Positions 34,163-43,333 are shown, counted from the stretch's first letter. The stretch: 64,000 nucleotides of DNA from Streptomyces sp. NRRL WC-3605 (GCF_001509795.1 NZ_LLZN01000045.1:248001-312000), one strand, 5' to 3'. Program-made: numbers and translations. The notes: generated by a model from the sequence alone, not told the origin.

Positions 34163-36270
34163 AACTCGGTCCGGTGGACGGTCCCGTCCACCCCTCGATA
34201 CGCGACGTCCACGGCACCGTCCGGCCCCGCGACCGCGCCGAGCGCACCCTCGAAGGCGGCACTCGGGAACTCCTGCCGCTTCGTCCACCCCTGCCAGGCG
34301 CCGTTCTCGTACCGCTGCTGCCAGAGCGTGTAGTCGCCGGCGCGCGCGTACAGCACCACGGCGCCCCCGACGGTGACCAGCGTCGGGCTGCCGCTCACGG
34401 TGCCGGCCAGCGACGACCACGCGGACCAGGCGCCTGAACCGTCGCGCGACCGCGTCCAGATGTCGTCCGACGGGGTACGCACGGCGATGTGCACGCGGCC
34501 CTGCGCGTCCACGGCGGCGGACGGCCTGCCGTACGTCTGCCGGTCTCCGGGGGCGCCCAGCGACGACCAGTCCGAGGCGGGGCCTCGCTGCACGATCCGC
34601 CCGTCCGAGCCGCGCGCGACGAGCGTCCAGTGCGCCGGGTCGGTGAAGGCCACGGACGGCGCGTCGGTGACCCGGCCGCCGAGGCTCCGCCAGCCGCCCC
34701 AGCGTCCGTCCTCGAACACCCGTCGGTACACCCGGGAGTCGGTGCCGCGCACGAACAGGTCGATCCGGCCGCCGGCCGAGGCGTACGCGGCGGGCTGGCC
34801 GAGGACGCGACCGTCCACGGGCCCGCCCAGGTCGGTCGTACGGCCGCGACCGTCACCGCTCGCCGTGTGCTGCTTGAGGCTGCCGTGCGGACCGCGGAAG
34901 AACGTGGTGAGCGTGTCGCCGCTGCGGACGACCGCCGGGCTCGCGGTCGCCGCCTCGCCGATCCCCGTGCCGGGCAGCGCCTCCTCGCCGGTCAGCTTCA
35001 GGAAGGCGGTGCCGTGCGCGGGGACCTCCACGGTGTACGACCCGGTGTGCGTGCCGCGGTCGGCGCGGGCGCGCAGATCGCGGACCTTCACCGTCCCGCC
35101 GAGCGCGACGTCGGCGAACTCCACCGTGCGACGGGCCGGCTGGTCGGAGCGGTTGAGCAGGACCACGGCCCGCTGCCCGTTCCCGGCGAGGTCCTTGCTG
35201 TAGACGTCCCCGGTGGAGTCGGTGGCGACCCGGACGCCCTGGACGGCGAGCGGGTCCTGGTTCACGGCGATGATCTCGGGGTTGCGCAGTGTCCGGACCA
35301 TCGACGCGGACAGGGTGCGCGGGTCGGAGCCGAGCACCAGCGGCGAGCCCATCTCGGCCCACATCACGAACTGGGTGGTCGACTCCTCCTCGGACAGCTC
35401 GAGGGAGCCGTCGGCCATGCGGCGCATCGGGATGAGGTAGTCCGGGTCGTTGTAGTGGCCGGGGCCCTGCGCCTCAGGATGCCAGGCGTTGGCGTCCATG
35501 TTGCGCAGGATGTTGGGCCATTGGCCGGGACTGGGGGTGCCCCAGGCGATGTCGGTACCGGTGCGCCAGGAGTCGGCGATCAGCGGGGCGTAGGCGTACG
35601 TGTTGTGCGCGTCCTGCTCGGGGGTGTGCGGCAGGCCCCAGTCGTCCGTGAGCGGGTTGCAGAGGTTGAGCAGCATCCTGCGGCCCGACTTGGCGACGGC
35701 GTCGCCGAACTCCTTGAAGGCGGGACCCGGATCGAGCTGGACTCCGATGCCGCACAGGAAGTCGACCTTGATGGCGTCGATCTTCCAGTCGGCGAACTGC
35801 CGCGCGTCCTCGGTGTAGTGGCCGCGGCTGCCGAGGCCGCAGGTCTTCCCGCCGTCGTACGCGCCGGCGTCGGTGTAGATGCCGGCCTTGAGGCCGCGCC
35901 GGTGGAGGTAGGAGACGAGTGCCGGGATGCCGGAGGGGAAGCGGTCGGGGTGGGCCGTCAACCGCCCTTGCGCGTCACGGGGGTTGTCGGCCTGCCAGCC
36001 GCCGTCCAGCCACACGATGTCGTAGCCGCTGTCCCGCAGACCGCTGCTGACCAGCTTGTCGGCGACGGCGCGGACCTCCTTCTCGGTGGGCGCGCCGAGC
36101 CCGTAGTAGGTGTTCCAGCCCATGTACGGCGTCGGCGCGAGACCGCTGTCGTAGTAGGCGGGGGCGCCTTGGTCCACGGCGGCGTCCGCCGGGGCGTCCG
36201 CGCTGGCGGGCGGTGCCGCGGAGGCGGTCAGGACCACGGCGATCGCGGTCGTCAGGGCGAATGAAGTCAC
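34156..36270 (-). CDS. Secreted alpha-galactosidase (GH27) with C-terminal lectin-like propeller
   Basis: 704 residues from a GTG with GGGAGAGG upstream. The signal peptide ends near PPASA. The GH27 barrel covers about 45-330: nucleophile D170 (AIKVDFLCG), acid/base in HYNDPDYL (D275/D277), entry motif TPYMGWNTYYG. A C-terminal beta-domain runs to about 425. Residues about 440-700 hold repeated W-x-x-LGG propeller blades like PLL-type lectins, a likely carbohydrate-binding module. It releases galactose outside the cell. The promoter carries the same AT-rich element as the importer operon. Confidence 0.93.
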   Translation of the reverse strand: MTSFALTTAIAVVLTASAAPPASADAPADAAVDQGAPAYYDSGLAPTPYMGWNTYYGLGAPTEKEVRAVADKLVSSGLRDSGYDIVWLDGGWQADNPRDAQGRLTAHPDRFPSGIPALVSYLHRRGLKAGIYTDAGAYDGGKTCGLGSRGHYTEDARQFADWKIDAIKVDFLCGIGVQLDPGPAFKEFGDAVAKSGRRMLLNLCNPLTDDWGLPHTPEQDAHNTYAYAPLIADSWRTGTDIAWGTPSPGQWPNILRNMDANAWHPEAQGPGHYNDPDYLIPMRRMADGSLELSEEESTTQFVMWAEMGSPLVLGSDPRTLSASMVRTLRNPEIIAVNQDPLAVQGVRVATDSTGDVYSKDLAGNGQRAVVLLNRSDQPARRTVEFADVALGGTVKVRDLRARADRGTHTGSYTVEVPAHGTAFLKLTGEEALPGTGIGEAATASPAVVRSGDTLTTFFRGPHGSLKQHTASGDGRGRTTDLGGPVDGRVLGQPAAYASAGGRIDLFVRGTDSRVYRRVFEDGRWGGWRSLGGRVTDAPSVAFTDPAHWTLVARGSDGRIVQRGPASDWSSLGAPGDRQTYGRPSAAVDAQGRVHIAVRTPSDDIWTRSRDGSGAWSAWSSLAGTVSGSPTLVTVGGAVVLYARAGDYTLWQQRYENGAWQGWTKRQEFPSAAFEGALGAVAGPDGAVDVAYRGVDGTVHRTEFK

Positions 36271-36376
36271 GTGCCTCTCCCGGGGGTTGGGAAGCAGGAG
36301 GAGGTGTGACGCGGGCCGCTTCGGTGCCGGGGCCGTCGGCGTCACGGCGAAGACTGTGGCGTGCGGCCGGAACCCT

Positions 36377-36398
36377 GTCAATATTAATTACTAATTTA
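36377..36398. promoter_or_regulatory. Shared AT-rich operator, GH27 promoter
   Basis: GTCAA, four bases, AATTACTAATTTA; the palindromic core is at 36386-36396. It lies 107 bases before the GH27 start codon, matching the importer promoter arrangement. Confidence 0.7.
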
Positions 36399-36459
36399 CA
36401 GAAACACGGGTTCCCGCCGTCGGGGGTATTGACGGGCGGTCCCCGGCGGTGCAGGGTTT

Positions 36460-36519
36460 GGCAACGTTGTCAGAGCCCCTGCGGAGCCCAACGAAGCCTG
36501 CTCTCGGCAACGTTGTCAG
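36460..36519. promoter_or_regulatory. Two LacI-type operators upstream of GH2 gene
   Basis: GGCAACGTTGTCAG occurs twice, with core CAACGTTG at 36462-36469 and 36508-36515, centres 46 bases apart. The centre AACGTT is the LacI/GalR-family signature. A TTGACG hexamer lies at 36429-36434. This 303-base gap (36271-36573) therefore carries separate control for the divergent GH27 and GH2 genes. Confidence 0.65.
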
Positions 36520-36573
36520 CAGCGTTCCGGGTCGCCTCGCCCCCCGGACATCCCTGATCGGAGCTCGTGTCCC

Positions 36574-39500
36574 ATGCCGGATCAGTCTTCCGTGCCGTCC
36601 CGCCGCACCGTCCTCTCCGCCGGATCGACGCTCCTCGCGGGCTTCGGGGCCGGCTTGGGCTTCCCGGGCGCCGCCGCCGCGGCGGGAACCGGCCACCCGC
36701 GACCGGCCCCGACCCAGGGTGAACTCGCCGCGTACCGGCCGGTGAAGGTGTCCTCCACCGACTACGCGCCCACCCCGGCCGAGTTCGCCGTGGACGGCCT
36801 GGACACGGTCGGCGTGCGCGGCAGCGGATGGCGGGCGGCGGCCGGTGATCCGCAGTGGATCAGCGTCGACCTGCAGGCGCTGTGCGAGGTGGAGTCGCTG
36901 CGGTTCGTCTTCGAGGCGACCGTGGACGACCCGCCGTACGTCGACGCGCCGAACGGCAGTCCCCGTGACAACACCACGGGGCAGGAGATCCTCTCCAGTT
37001 GCGCGGTGGACTTCGTCGTCGAGACGTCCCGCGACGAGAAGGCGTGGACGGCTGTGTACCACACGGACTCCGGCCGGGGCGGGGTCGTCGGGATCGAGTT
37101 GCCGAAGCCGGTCACCGCACGCTGGGTGCGCCTGACCGTGCGCAAGCGTTCGAACGCCAACCCGCTGGGCCTGAACGGCTTCCAGGTGTACGGCACCTGC
37201 CGTGACCGGCGTCCCGCCGTCACCGGCTGGACCGACTGGGGCGTGCACCACCGCACTCCCCCGGCGCTCGGGATGGCCGCCGACGGCACCGTACCCCTGG
37301 AGTCCGGCTGGGACCTGACCATGGACGACCGGGCCGGCGCCGAGGGCGCCGAGCTGTCCCGGCCGGAGTTCGACACCAGCCGCTGGCTGCCCGCCACCGT
37401 GCCGGGCACCGTGCTGACCTCCCTGGTCGACCAGGGGCATCTGCCCGACCCGGTCGCCGGGTTCGCCAATCTGCACGTCCCGGAGGCCCTGTCCCGGCAC
37501 TCCTGGTGGTACAGGCGCCGGTTCCGGCTGCCGAAGGGCCTGGACACCGGCGCCGGGCGCCACGTGTGGCTGGAGTTCGACGGGGTGAACCACAAGGCGG
37601 AGGTCTGGCTCAACGGCGACCGGGTGGGCGAGGTCGTCTTCCCCTTCGCGCGCGCCGCGTTCGACGTCACCCGGCTTCTGGCCGAGGGCGGCGAGCAGGC
37701 CCTCGCCGTGCGGATCACGCCGATGCCGTACCCGGGCAGTCCGGGCGACAAGGGCCCCGCCGGGCTGGCGTTCGTGGACGCCGGCGCCACCATGATGAAC
37801 CGCAACTCGCCGACGTACCTGGCCGCTTCGGGCTGGGACTGGATGCCGGCGGTGCGCGACCGCGCGGCCGGCCTGTGGAACCACGTGCGGCTGCGCTCGA
37901 CGGGCGCGGCCGTCATCGGTGACGTGCGCGTGGACACCCGGCTGCCCGGCCTGCCCGACACCGGCACGGCCGAGCTGACGCTCGTCGTCCCGGTCCGCAA
38001 CGCGGACCCGGCACCCCGGAGTGTCACCGTCCGGGCGGCCTTCGAGGGCGTGCGCGTGACCCGGACGGTCACCGTGCCCGCGGGCGAGACGGTCGACGTC
38101 GTCTTCAGCCCCGCCGACCACGCGCAACTGCGCTTGCGGAACCCGAAGCTGTGGTGGCCCAACGGCTACGGCGAGCCCGCCCTGCACGACCTGACGCTGA
38201 CCGCGACGGTCGGCGGCCGCGAGAGCGACCGGCGCACGACCCGGTTCGGCATACGCCAGTTCGGCTACGAGTACGACGTGCCGCTGACCTTCCAGTCGGG
38301 CAGCGACTCCTACGCCCAGACCGTGCAGTTCCCCCGGCAGAAGGCCCGCCATGTGCGGATCCGGTGCCGCACCCGCGCCACCAGCTGGGGATCGTCGATC
38401 TGGAGCCTGTCGGTGATCGACAGCGCCTCCCCCGGCACCGACCTGGCCCTGCACCGGGACGCCACCGCCTCGACCGTGGACGAGGACGCGCACAAGCCGG
38501 GCAACGTCACGGACGGCGACCCGAAGACGCGCTGGTCGTCGGCGTTCGAGGACGACCAGTGGGTCGCGGTCGACCTGGGCGCCGAGGCGTCCTTCGACCG
38601 GGTCGTCGTCACCTGGGAGCAGGCGTACGCGAAGACGTACGACGTGCAGGTCTCCGACGACGGGGACACCTGGCGCGACGCCGCCTCCGTCGACAACGCC
38701 GCGACCCCGTTGCCGTTCCGCGCCTCGGGCTCGGCCGCGCTGCAGAGCGTGGAGTTCGAGCCGCGCACCGCCCGCCACGTCCGGGTGCTGTGCCACAGCC
38801 GGGCCACCAGCTGGGGCGCCTCGATGTGGAGCCTGTCGGTGATCGACAGCGCCTCCCCGGGCACCGACCTGGCGCTGCGCAAGGACGCGACCGCCTCCTC
38901 GGAGGAGGGCGGGGGCAGCCGGGCCGCCAACGCCGTGGACGGCGATCCGAACACCCGCTGGTCGTCGGCGTACGAGGACGAGCAGTCGATCCAGGTCGAC
39001 CTGGGCGCGTCCGTGCGGTTCGACCGGGTGGTCATCCTGTGGGAGCAGGCGTACGCGCGGACGTACACGGTGCAGGTCTCGGACGACGGCGAGGACTGGA
39101 CGGACGTGAAGTCCGTCGACAACTCCACGGTGCCGCTGAAGATCAGCGTCAACGGTGTCCGGGTGTTCTGCCGGGGCGGCAACTGGGGCTGGGACGAGCT
39201 GCTGCGCAGGATGCCCGCGGAACGGATCGACGCGGCCGTGCGCATGCACCGCGACATGAACTTCACGATGATCCGCAACTGGCTGGTGTCGAGCAACCGC
39301 GAGGAGTTCTACGCCAGTTGCGACGAGCACGGCCTGCTGGTCTGGAACGACTTCCCCAACGCCTGGGCCATGGACCCGCCGGACCACGAGGCGTTCCTGA
39401 GCCTCGCCCAGGACACCGTGCGCCGCTACCGCTCCCACCCGAGCATCGTCGTCTGGTGCGGCGCCAACGAGGGCAATCCGCCCGGCCCCCTCGACGACGG

Positions 39501-40653
39501 GATGCGGGCCGCGGTCCGGGCGGAGACGCCCGACCTGCTGTACCAGAACAACTCGGCGGGCGGCATCGTCTCCGGCGGCGGCCCGTACGGCTGGGTGGAG
39601 CCCGAGCGCTACTACTCCGCGAGCACCTACGGGAGCGGGAGCTTCGGCTTCCACACGGAGATCGGCATGCCGGTGCTGCCGACGGCGGAGACGATGCGCC
39701 GCCTCGTGGGCGACGAACCGGAGTGGCCGGTCAAGGGCGCCTGGTACTACCACGACTGGAGCACCCGCGGGAACCAGGCTCCGCAGAACTACCGGGCGGC
39801 GATCGAGTCCCGGCTCGGCGAGGCGAAGGACCTCGACGACCTCTGCCGCAAGGCGCAGTTCGTCAACTACGAGAACTTCCGCGCCATGTTCGAGGCGTGG
39901 AACGCCCGCCTGTGGGAGGACGCGAGCGCCCTGCTGCTGTGGATGTCGCACCCGGCCTGGTACAGCACGGTGTGGCAGACGTACGACTACGACTTCGACG
40001 TCAACGGCGCCTACTACGGCGTCCGCAAGGCGAGCGAGGCCGTGCACGTGCAGGCCGACCCGGTGAGCGGACAGGTCCTCGCGGTCAACCACACGCCGCG
40101 CCGGATCACGGGCGCCACGGTCGTCGTCTCCCGCCACGACTTCTCCGGCCGCCGGCTCGGCACCGAGCGGCGCGCGAAGGTGGACGTCGCCCCCTCCTCG
40201 ACGGCGGCCGCCCTCACCGCGGGCTGGACGGACGACCTCCCCGACCTGCATCTCCTGCGGCTGAGGCTCGTGGACGCGCGGGGCGATCTGCTGGCCGAGA
40301 ACACGTACTGGCGCTACCGCGAGCCCGCCCACCTGCGCGCCCTGAACGAGGTCGCCGGGACCCGGGTGTCGGTCGAGGTCACCGGCACGGACCGCACGGG
40401 CGGGCGGCACCGGCTCACGGCCCGGCTGCGCAACCGGGGCACGACCGTGGCGGCCATGGTGCGGGTGTCGCTGCTGGACGGGAAGGGGGACCGGGTGCTG
40501 CCCACCCTGTACGGCGACAACTACCTGTGGCTGCTGCCCGGCGAGTCCCGGACGGTCACGCTCGACTGGCCGGCGCCCGCCCTGCGCTCCGGCCGGCCGG
40601 TGGTCCGGGTGGAGGGGTACAACGTCCCGGCGGCGACCGCGAGCGGACGATGA
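36574..40653 (+). CDS. Large Tat-secreted GH2 glycosidase with inserted CBM32 pair
   Basis: 1359 residues. A Tat signal (SRRTVLSAG...) is followed by a discoidin-like domain (about 50-210) and GH2 sandwich and Ig-like domains (about 235-575). Two CBM32/F5-8C repeats (about 591-851) follow, then the TIM barrel begins at KISVNGVRVFCRGGNWGWDELL (about 856). Acid/base is E966 (WCGANEG) and the likely nucleophile E1029 (FHTEIG). The GH2 subgroup resembles exo-beta-glucosaminidases and mannosidases; the exact sugar is open. The CBM32 pair interrupts the link between the Ig-like domain and the barrel. Confidence 0.9.
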   Translation: MPDQSSVPSRRTVLSAGSTLLAGFGAGLGFPGAAAAAGTGHPRPAPTQGELAAYRPVKVSSTDYAPTPAEFAVDGLDTVGVRGSGWRAAAGDPQWISVDLQALCEVESLRFVFEATVDDPPYVDAPNGSPRDNTTGQEILSSCAVDFVVETSRDEKAWTAVYHTDSGRGGVVGIELPKPVTARWVRLTVRKRSNANPLGLNGFQVYGTCRDRRPAVTGWTDWGVHHRTPPALGMAADGTVPLESGWDLTMDDRAGAEGAELSRPEFDTSRWLPATVPGTVLTSLVDQGHLPDPVAGFANLHVPEALSRHSWWYRRRFRLPKGLDTGAGRHVWLEFDGVNHKAEVWLNGDRVGEVVFPFARAAFDVTRLLAEGGEQALAVRITPMPYPGSPGDKGPAGLAFVDAGATMMNRNSPTYLAASGWDWMPAVRDRAAGLWNHVRLRSTGAAVIGDVRVDTRLPGLPDTGTAELTLVVPVRNADPAPRSVTVRAAFEGVRVTRTVTVPAGETVDVVFSPADHAQLRLRNPKLWWPNGYGEPALHDLTLTATVGGRESDRRTTRFGIRQFGYEYDVPLTFQSGSDSYAQTVQFPRQKARHVRIRCRTRATSWGSSIWSLSVIDSASPGTDLALHRDATASTVDEDAHKPGNVTDGDPKTRWSSAFEDDQWVAVDLGAEASFDRVVVTWEQAYAKTYDVQVSDDGDTWRDAASVDNAATPLPFRASGSAALQSVEFEPRTARHVRVLCHSRATSWGASMWSLSVIDSASPGTDLALRKDATASSEEGGGSRAANAVDGDPNTRWSSAYEDEQSIQVDLGASVRFDRVVILWEQAYARTYTVQVSDDGEDWTDVKSVDNSTVPLKISVNGVRVFCRGGNWGWDELLRRMPAERIDAAVRMHRDMNFTMIRNWLVSSNREEFYASCDEHGLLVWNDFPNAWAMDPPDHEAFLSLAQDTVRRYRSHPSIVVWCGANEGNPPGPLDDGMRAAVRAETPDLLYQNNSAGGIVSGGGPYGWVEPERYYSASTYGSGSFGFHTEIGMPVLPTAETMRRLVGDEPEWPVKGAWYYHDWSTRGNQAPQNYRAAIESRLGEAKDLDDLCRKAQFVNYENFRAMFEAWNARLWEDASALLLWMSHPAWYSTVWQTYDYDFDVNGAYYGVRKASEAVHVQADPVSGQVLAVNHTPRRITGATVVVSRHDFSGRRLGTERRAKVDVAPSSTAAALTAGWTDDLPDLHLLRLRLVDARGDLLAENTYWRYREPAHLRALNEVAGTRVSVEVTGTDRTGGRHRLTARLRNRGTTVAAMVRVSLLDGKGDRVLPTLYGDNYLWLLPGESRTVTLDWPAPALRSGRPVVRVEGYNVPAATASGR
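38344..39126 (+). repeat. Intragenic 426-base duplication (two CBM32 units)
   Basis: Units start at 38344 and 38770, offset exactly 426 bases (142 codons). Both encode ARHVRxxCxxRATSWG then SLSVIDSASPGTDLAL and end ...SVDN. Near identity of SVIDSASPGTDLAL suggests a recent duplication or gene conversion. Confidence 0.85.
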
Positions 40654-40798
40654 GCGCGGACGGCGGCCGGCATTCAGAAACGGCGCCGCTGAATGCCATG
40701 AAAACGATGCGTTGGACGCGAGAATCGGGCAGGAGCACAGTGAACAGGTCCCTCACCAGGACCGGACGACCCCGACTGCACCTTGCGGAGACCACTCG

Positions 40799-41842
40799 AT
40801 GAACCACGTCGCCGACCCCGAGCGCTACGACGGCACCATGCGGTACCGGCGCACCGGGCGCTCAGGACTCGACCTGCCCGTGCTGTCGCTGGGCTACTGG
40901 CACAACTTCGGTGACGACAAGCCCTTCGAGACCCAGCGCGAGATCGCGCTGCGCGCCTTCGACCTGGGCATCACGCACCACGACCTGGCCAACAACTACG
41001 GCCCGCCCTACGGCTCCGCCGAGATCAACTTCGGCCGGCTGATGCAGCAGGACCTGGCGCCGTACCGGGACGAGCTGGTGATCTCCACCAAGGCCGGCTG
41101 GGACATGTGGCCCGGCCCCTACGGCCAGGGCGGCGGCTCCCGGAAGTACGTGCTGGCCTCGCTCGACCAGTCGCTGAAGCGGATGGGGCTGGACTACGTC
41201 GACATCTTCTACTCCCACCGGCTCGACCCCGGCACCCCGCTGGAGGAGACGATGGGGGCGCTCGACACCGCCGTCCGCCAGGGCAAGGCCCTGTACGTCG
41301 GCATCTCCTCCTACGACGCCGAGCGCTCCCGGCAGGCCGCCGCCATCCTGCGGGACCTGGGCACGCCGCTCCTCATCCACCAGCCGTCGTACAACATGCT
41401 CAACCGCTGGATCGAGAACGAGGGGCTGCTGGACGCCGCCGAGCAGGAGGGCTTCGGCGTCATCGGCTTCACGGCGCTGGCCCAGGGACTGCTGACGGGC
41501 CGGTACCTGGAGGGCGTGCCCGCCGGGTCCCGGGCCACTCAGGGCAAGTCGTTCGACGAGGGCTGGCTGTCGGACGAGATGCGGGGCCGGCTGCGCGCGC
41601 TGAACGACATCGCGGCCCGGCGCGGGCAGAGCCTGGCCCAGATGGCGCTCGCCTGGGCGCTGCGCGACCCGAGGGTGACCTCGCTGGTGATCGGCGCCTC
41701 GCGCACCGAGCAGCTCGAGCAGAACGTGGCCGCGCTGGAGAACCTCGACTTCACGGACGAGGAGCTGGCCGAGATCGACAAGTACGCCACCGACGGCGGC
41801 GTCGACCTGTGGCGGGAGGCCAGGACCGGCCAGATGGGCTGA
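40799..41842 (+). CDS. Aldo/keto reductase, YghZ/Kv-beta type
   Basis: 347 residues, GGAG before ATG. The NADPH-dependent TIM barrel has the AKR tetrad: D in HHDLANNYG with its Tyr, K in VISTKAGWDMW and H in IFYSHRLDPG. The cofactor loop is VIGASRTEQLEQNV. It is closest in style to L-glyceraldehyde-3-phosphate reductases. It follows the GH2 gene by 145 bases and ends in a strong terminator, so it may be on that transcript. Confidence 0.92.
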   Translation: MNHVADPERYDGTMRYRRTGRSGLDLPVLSLGYWHNFGDDKPFETQREIALRAFDLGITHHDLANNYGPPYGSAEINFGRLMQQDLAPYRDELVISTKAGWDMWPGPYGQGGGSRKYVLASLDQSLKRMGLDYVDIFYSHRLDPGTPLEETMGALDTAVRQGKALYVGISSYDAERSRQAAAILRDLGTPLLIHQPSYNMLNRWIENEGLLDAAEQEGFGVIGFTALAQGLLTGRYLEGVPAGSRATQGKSFDEGWLSDEMRGRLRALNDIAARRGQSLAQMALAWALRDPRVTSLVIGASRTEQLEQNVAALENLDFTDEELAEIDKYATDGGVDLWREARTGQMG

Positions 41843-41857
41843 CGCACACGCCGTACC

Positions 41858-41896
41858 GCAGCGCGCGCACCCGGAACCTCCGGGTGCGCGCGCTGC
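41858..41896 (+). terminator. Intrinsic terminator after aldo/keto reductase
   Basis: A perfect 17-base stem (GCAGCGCGCGCACCCGG and its complement) with a 5-base loop. Streptomyces terminators often lack a U-tract, as here. Confidence 0.8.
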
Positions 41897-41973
41897 CGTC
41901 TGTGCGCCGGAAGCACCTTCCGCACATGGTATGGACCTGACAGGTTGCCCTGGCTATGCTCGGCCCAACCCGA

Positions 41974-41987
41974 TGAGAGCGCTCTCA
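41974..41987. promoter_or_regulatory. CebR-like LacI-family palindrome
   Basis: TGAGAGCGCTCTCA is a perfect 14-base palindrome, differing from the CebR consensus TGGGAGCGCTCCCA only at one symmetric position. It lies 52 bases before the protease start. Confidence 0.7.
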
Positions 41988-42038
41988 GTTTGCGGTTGTT
42001 CCACCCCCACCTTGCTGGAACGACGAAGGGCAACTCCC

Positions 42039-43211
42039 TTGAGACGCAGCAGACTCACCTATGCCTGTCTCTCCGCGCTCCTGGTGCTCGGCGGCTGGTC
42101 CGCGGCCGGCACCGGGCAGGCCACCGCGGACGACTCCCCCACCCCGGCGGACCGCGCCCCCACCTCCGCCGTCGCCTCCGACGGACTGCTCCAGGCCATG
42201 CAGCGCGACCTCGGCCTGTCGAAGGAGCAGGCCAAGACGCGGCTCGCCGCCGAACGCACGGCGACGGCCGTCGCGCCGAAGGCACGCGAGGCGGCCGGAT
42301 CCGCCTACGGCGGCTCGTGGTTCGACGCACGCGCCGAACGCCTCACCGTCGGCCTCACCACGGACGCCTCCCCCGCGACCGTGCGCCGCGTCGAGGCGAC
42401 CGGCGCCGCTGTCCGGACCGTCGAGCACACCGCACGGGAACTCGACACCGCCAAGGCCCGCATCGACCGCCTCGACGCCCCGTCCGGGGTGAGCAGCTGG
42501 CACGTCGACCCGGCCGCCGGGACCGTGGTCGTGAACGTCGTCAGGGGCGAGCGGGCTGACAACGATGTCCGCCGCTTCGTGTCCCGCGCTCGCGCGGCCG
42601 GTCCGGTGACCGTCCGCACGGTCGCGTCCGCGCCCTCCACCTTCGCGGCCGGCACCGTCGGCGGCGACCCGTACTACACGGGCAACGTCCGCTGCTCCAT
42701 AGGCTTCTCGGTGCACGGCGGCTTCATCACCGCGGGGCACTGCGGCCAGCCGGGCGCGGGTGTCCGGGGCTGGGACGGCAGTTACATCGGCACCTTCCAG
42801 GGCTCCTCGTTCCCGGACAACGACTACGCCTGGGTCAGCGTCGGCAGCGGCTGGTGGACCGTACCGGTCGTGCTCGGCTGGGGCACCGTGTCGGACCAGC
42901 TGGTGCGGGGATCGGGCGAGGCGCCCGTCGGCGCCTCCGTCTGCCGCTCCGGCTCGACGACGCACTGGCACTGCGGCAGGGTGCTCGCCAAGAACGAGAC
43001 GGTCAACTACAGCCAGGGCGCGGTGCACCAGATGACGAAGACCAGCGTCTGTGCCGAACCCGGCGACTCCGGCGGCTCGTTCATCAGCGGCGACCAGGCC
43101 CAGGGCGTCACCTCGGGCGGCTGGGGCAACTGCTCCAGCGGCGGCGAGAGCTGGTTCCAGCCGGTCAACGAGATCCTGGGCCGCTACGGCCTGACCCTGC
43201 ACACCGCCTGA
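42039..43211 (+). CDS. Secreted S1 serine protease (streptogrisin/alpha-lytic type)
   Basis: 390 residues from TTG 42039 (AAGGG 8 bases upstream). The first basic residues L-R-R-S-R and the hydrophobic core to ATADD make a signal peptide. An alpha-lytic-type pro-domain covers about 60-205. The mature chymotrypsin fold has catalytic H234 (ITAGHCG), D262 (NDYAWV) and S344 (EPGDSGGSF), plus paired cysteines. It is released by self-cleavage near the pro-domain end. The upstream CebR-like box hints at carbohydrate-linked control. Confidence 0.93.
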   Translation: MRRSRLTYACLSALLVLGGWSAAGTGQATADDSPTPADRAPTSAVASDGLLQAMQRDLGLSKEQAKTRLAAERTATAVAPKAREAAGSAYGGSWFDARAERLTVGLTTDASPATVRRVEATGAAVRTVEHTARELDTAKARIDRLDAPSGVSSWHVDPAAGTVVVNVVRGERADNDVRRFVSRARAAGPVTVRTVASAPSTFAAGTVGGDPYYTGNVRCSIGFSVHGGFITAGHCGQPGAGVRGWDGSYIGTFQGSSFPDNDYAWVSVGSGWWTVPVVLGWGTVSDQLVRGSGEAPVGASVCRSGSTTHWHCGRVLAKNETVNYSQGAVHQMTKTSVCAEPGDSGGSFISGDQAQGVTSGGWGNCSSGGESWFQPVNEILGRYGLTLHTA

Positions 43212-43218
43212 GCCAGGT

Positions 43219-43252
43219 CCCGTGCCCGGCCCCGGCTCCGGCCGGGCACGGG
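43219..43252 (+). terminator. Intrinsic terminator after protease
   Basis: A perfect 13-base stem CCCGTGCCCGGCC / GGCCGGGCACGGG with an 8-base loop, seven bases past the stop codon. Confidence 0.85.
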
Positions 43253-43278
43253 GCCTTCCCCCACAGCGGTGAAGTTGT

Positions 43279-43320
43279 CGGAGTGAGTGCTCACTCATTG
43301 ACGGAGTGAGCACTCACTCC
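43279..43320. promoter_or_regulatory. Double TetR operator
   Basis: A perfect 18-base inverted repeat CGGAGTGAGTGCTCACTC ... GAGTGAGCACTCACTCCG around a 7-base spacer that contains TTGACG. Each arm is itself a 6-base palindrome (GAGTGA, GTGC, TCACTC), so two repressor dimers could flank the -35. Confidence 0.8.
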
Positions 43321-43327
43321 GTAGGCT
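43298..43327 (+). promoter_or_regulatory. TetR promoter, leaderless
   Basis: -35 TTGACG (43298-43303), 18-base spacer, -10 TAGGCT (43322-43327). Only six bases separate the -10 from the ATG at 43334 and no ribosome-binding site exists, so transcription should start at the ATG. Confidence 0.7.
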
Positions 43328-43333
43328 GCCGCC

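Noticed and set aside
36391..40410. 1339-codon open frame opposite the GH2 gene
   Set aside because: It is antisense to a gene with clear domains and catalytic residues. The product is a Val/Arg/Gly/His-rich shadow typical of high-GC DNA.
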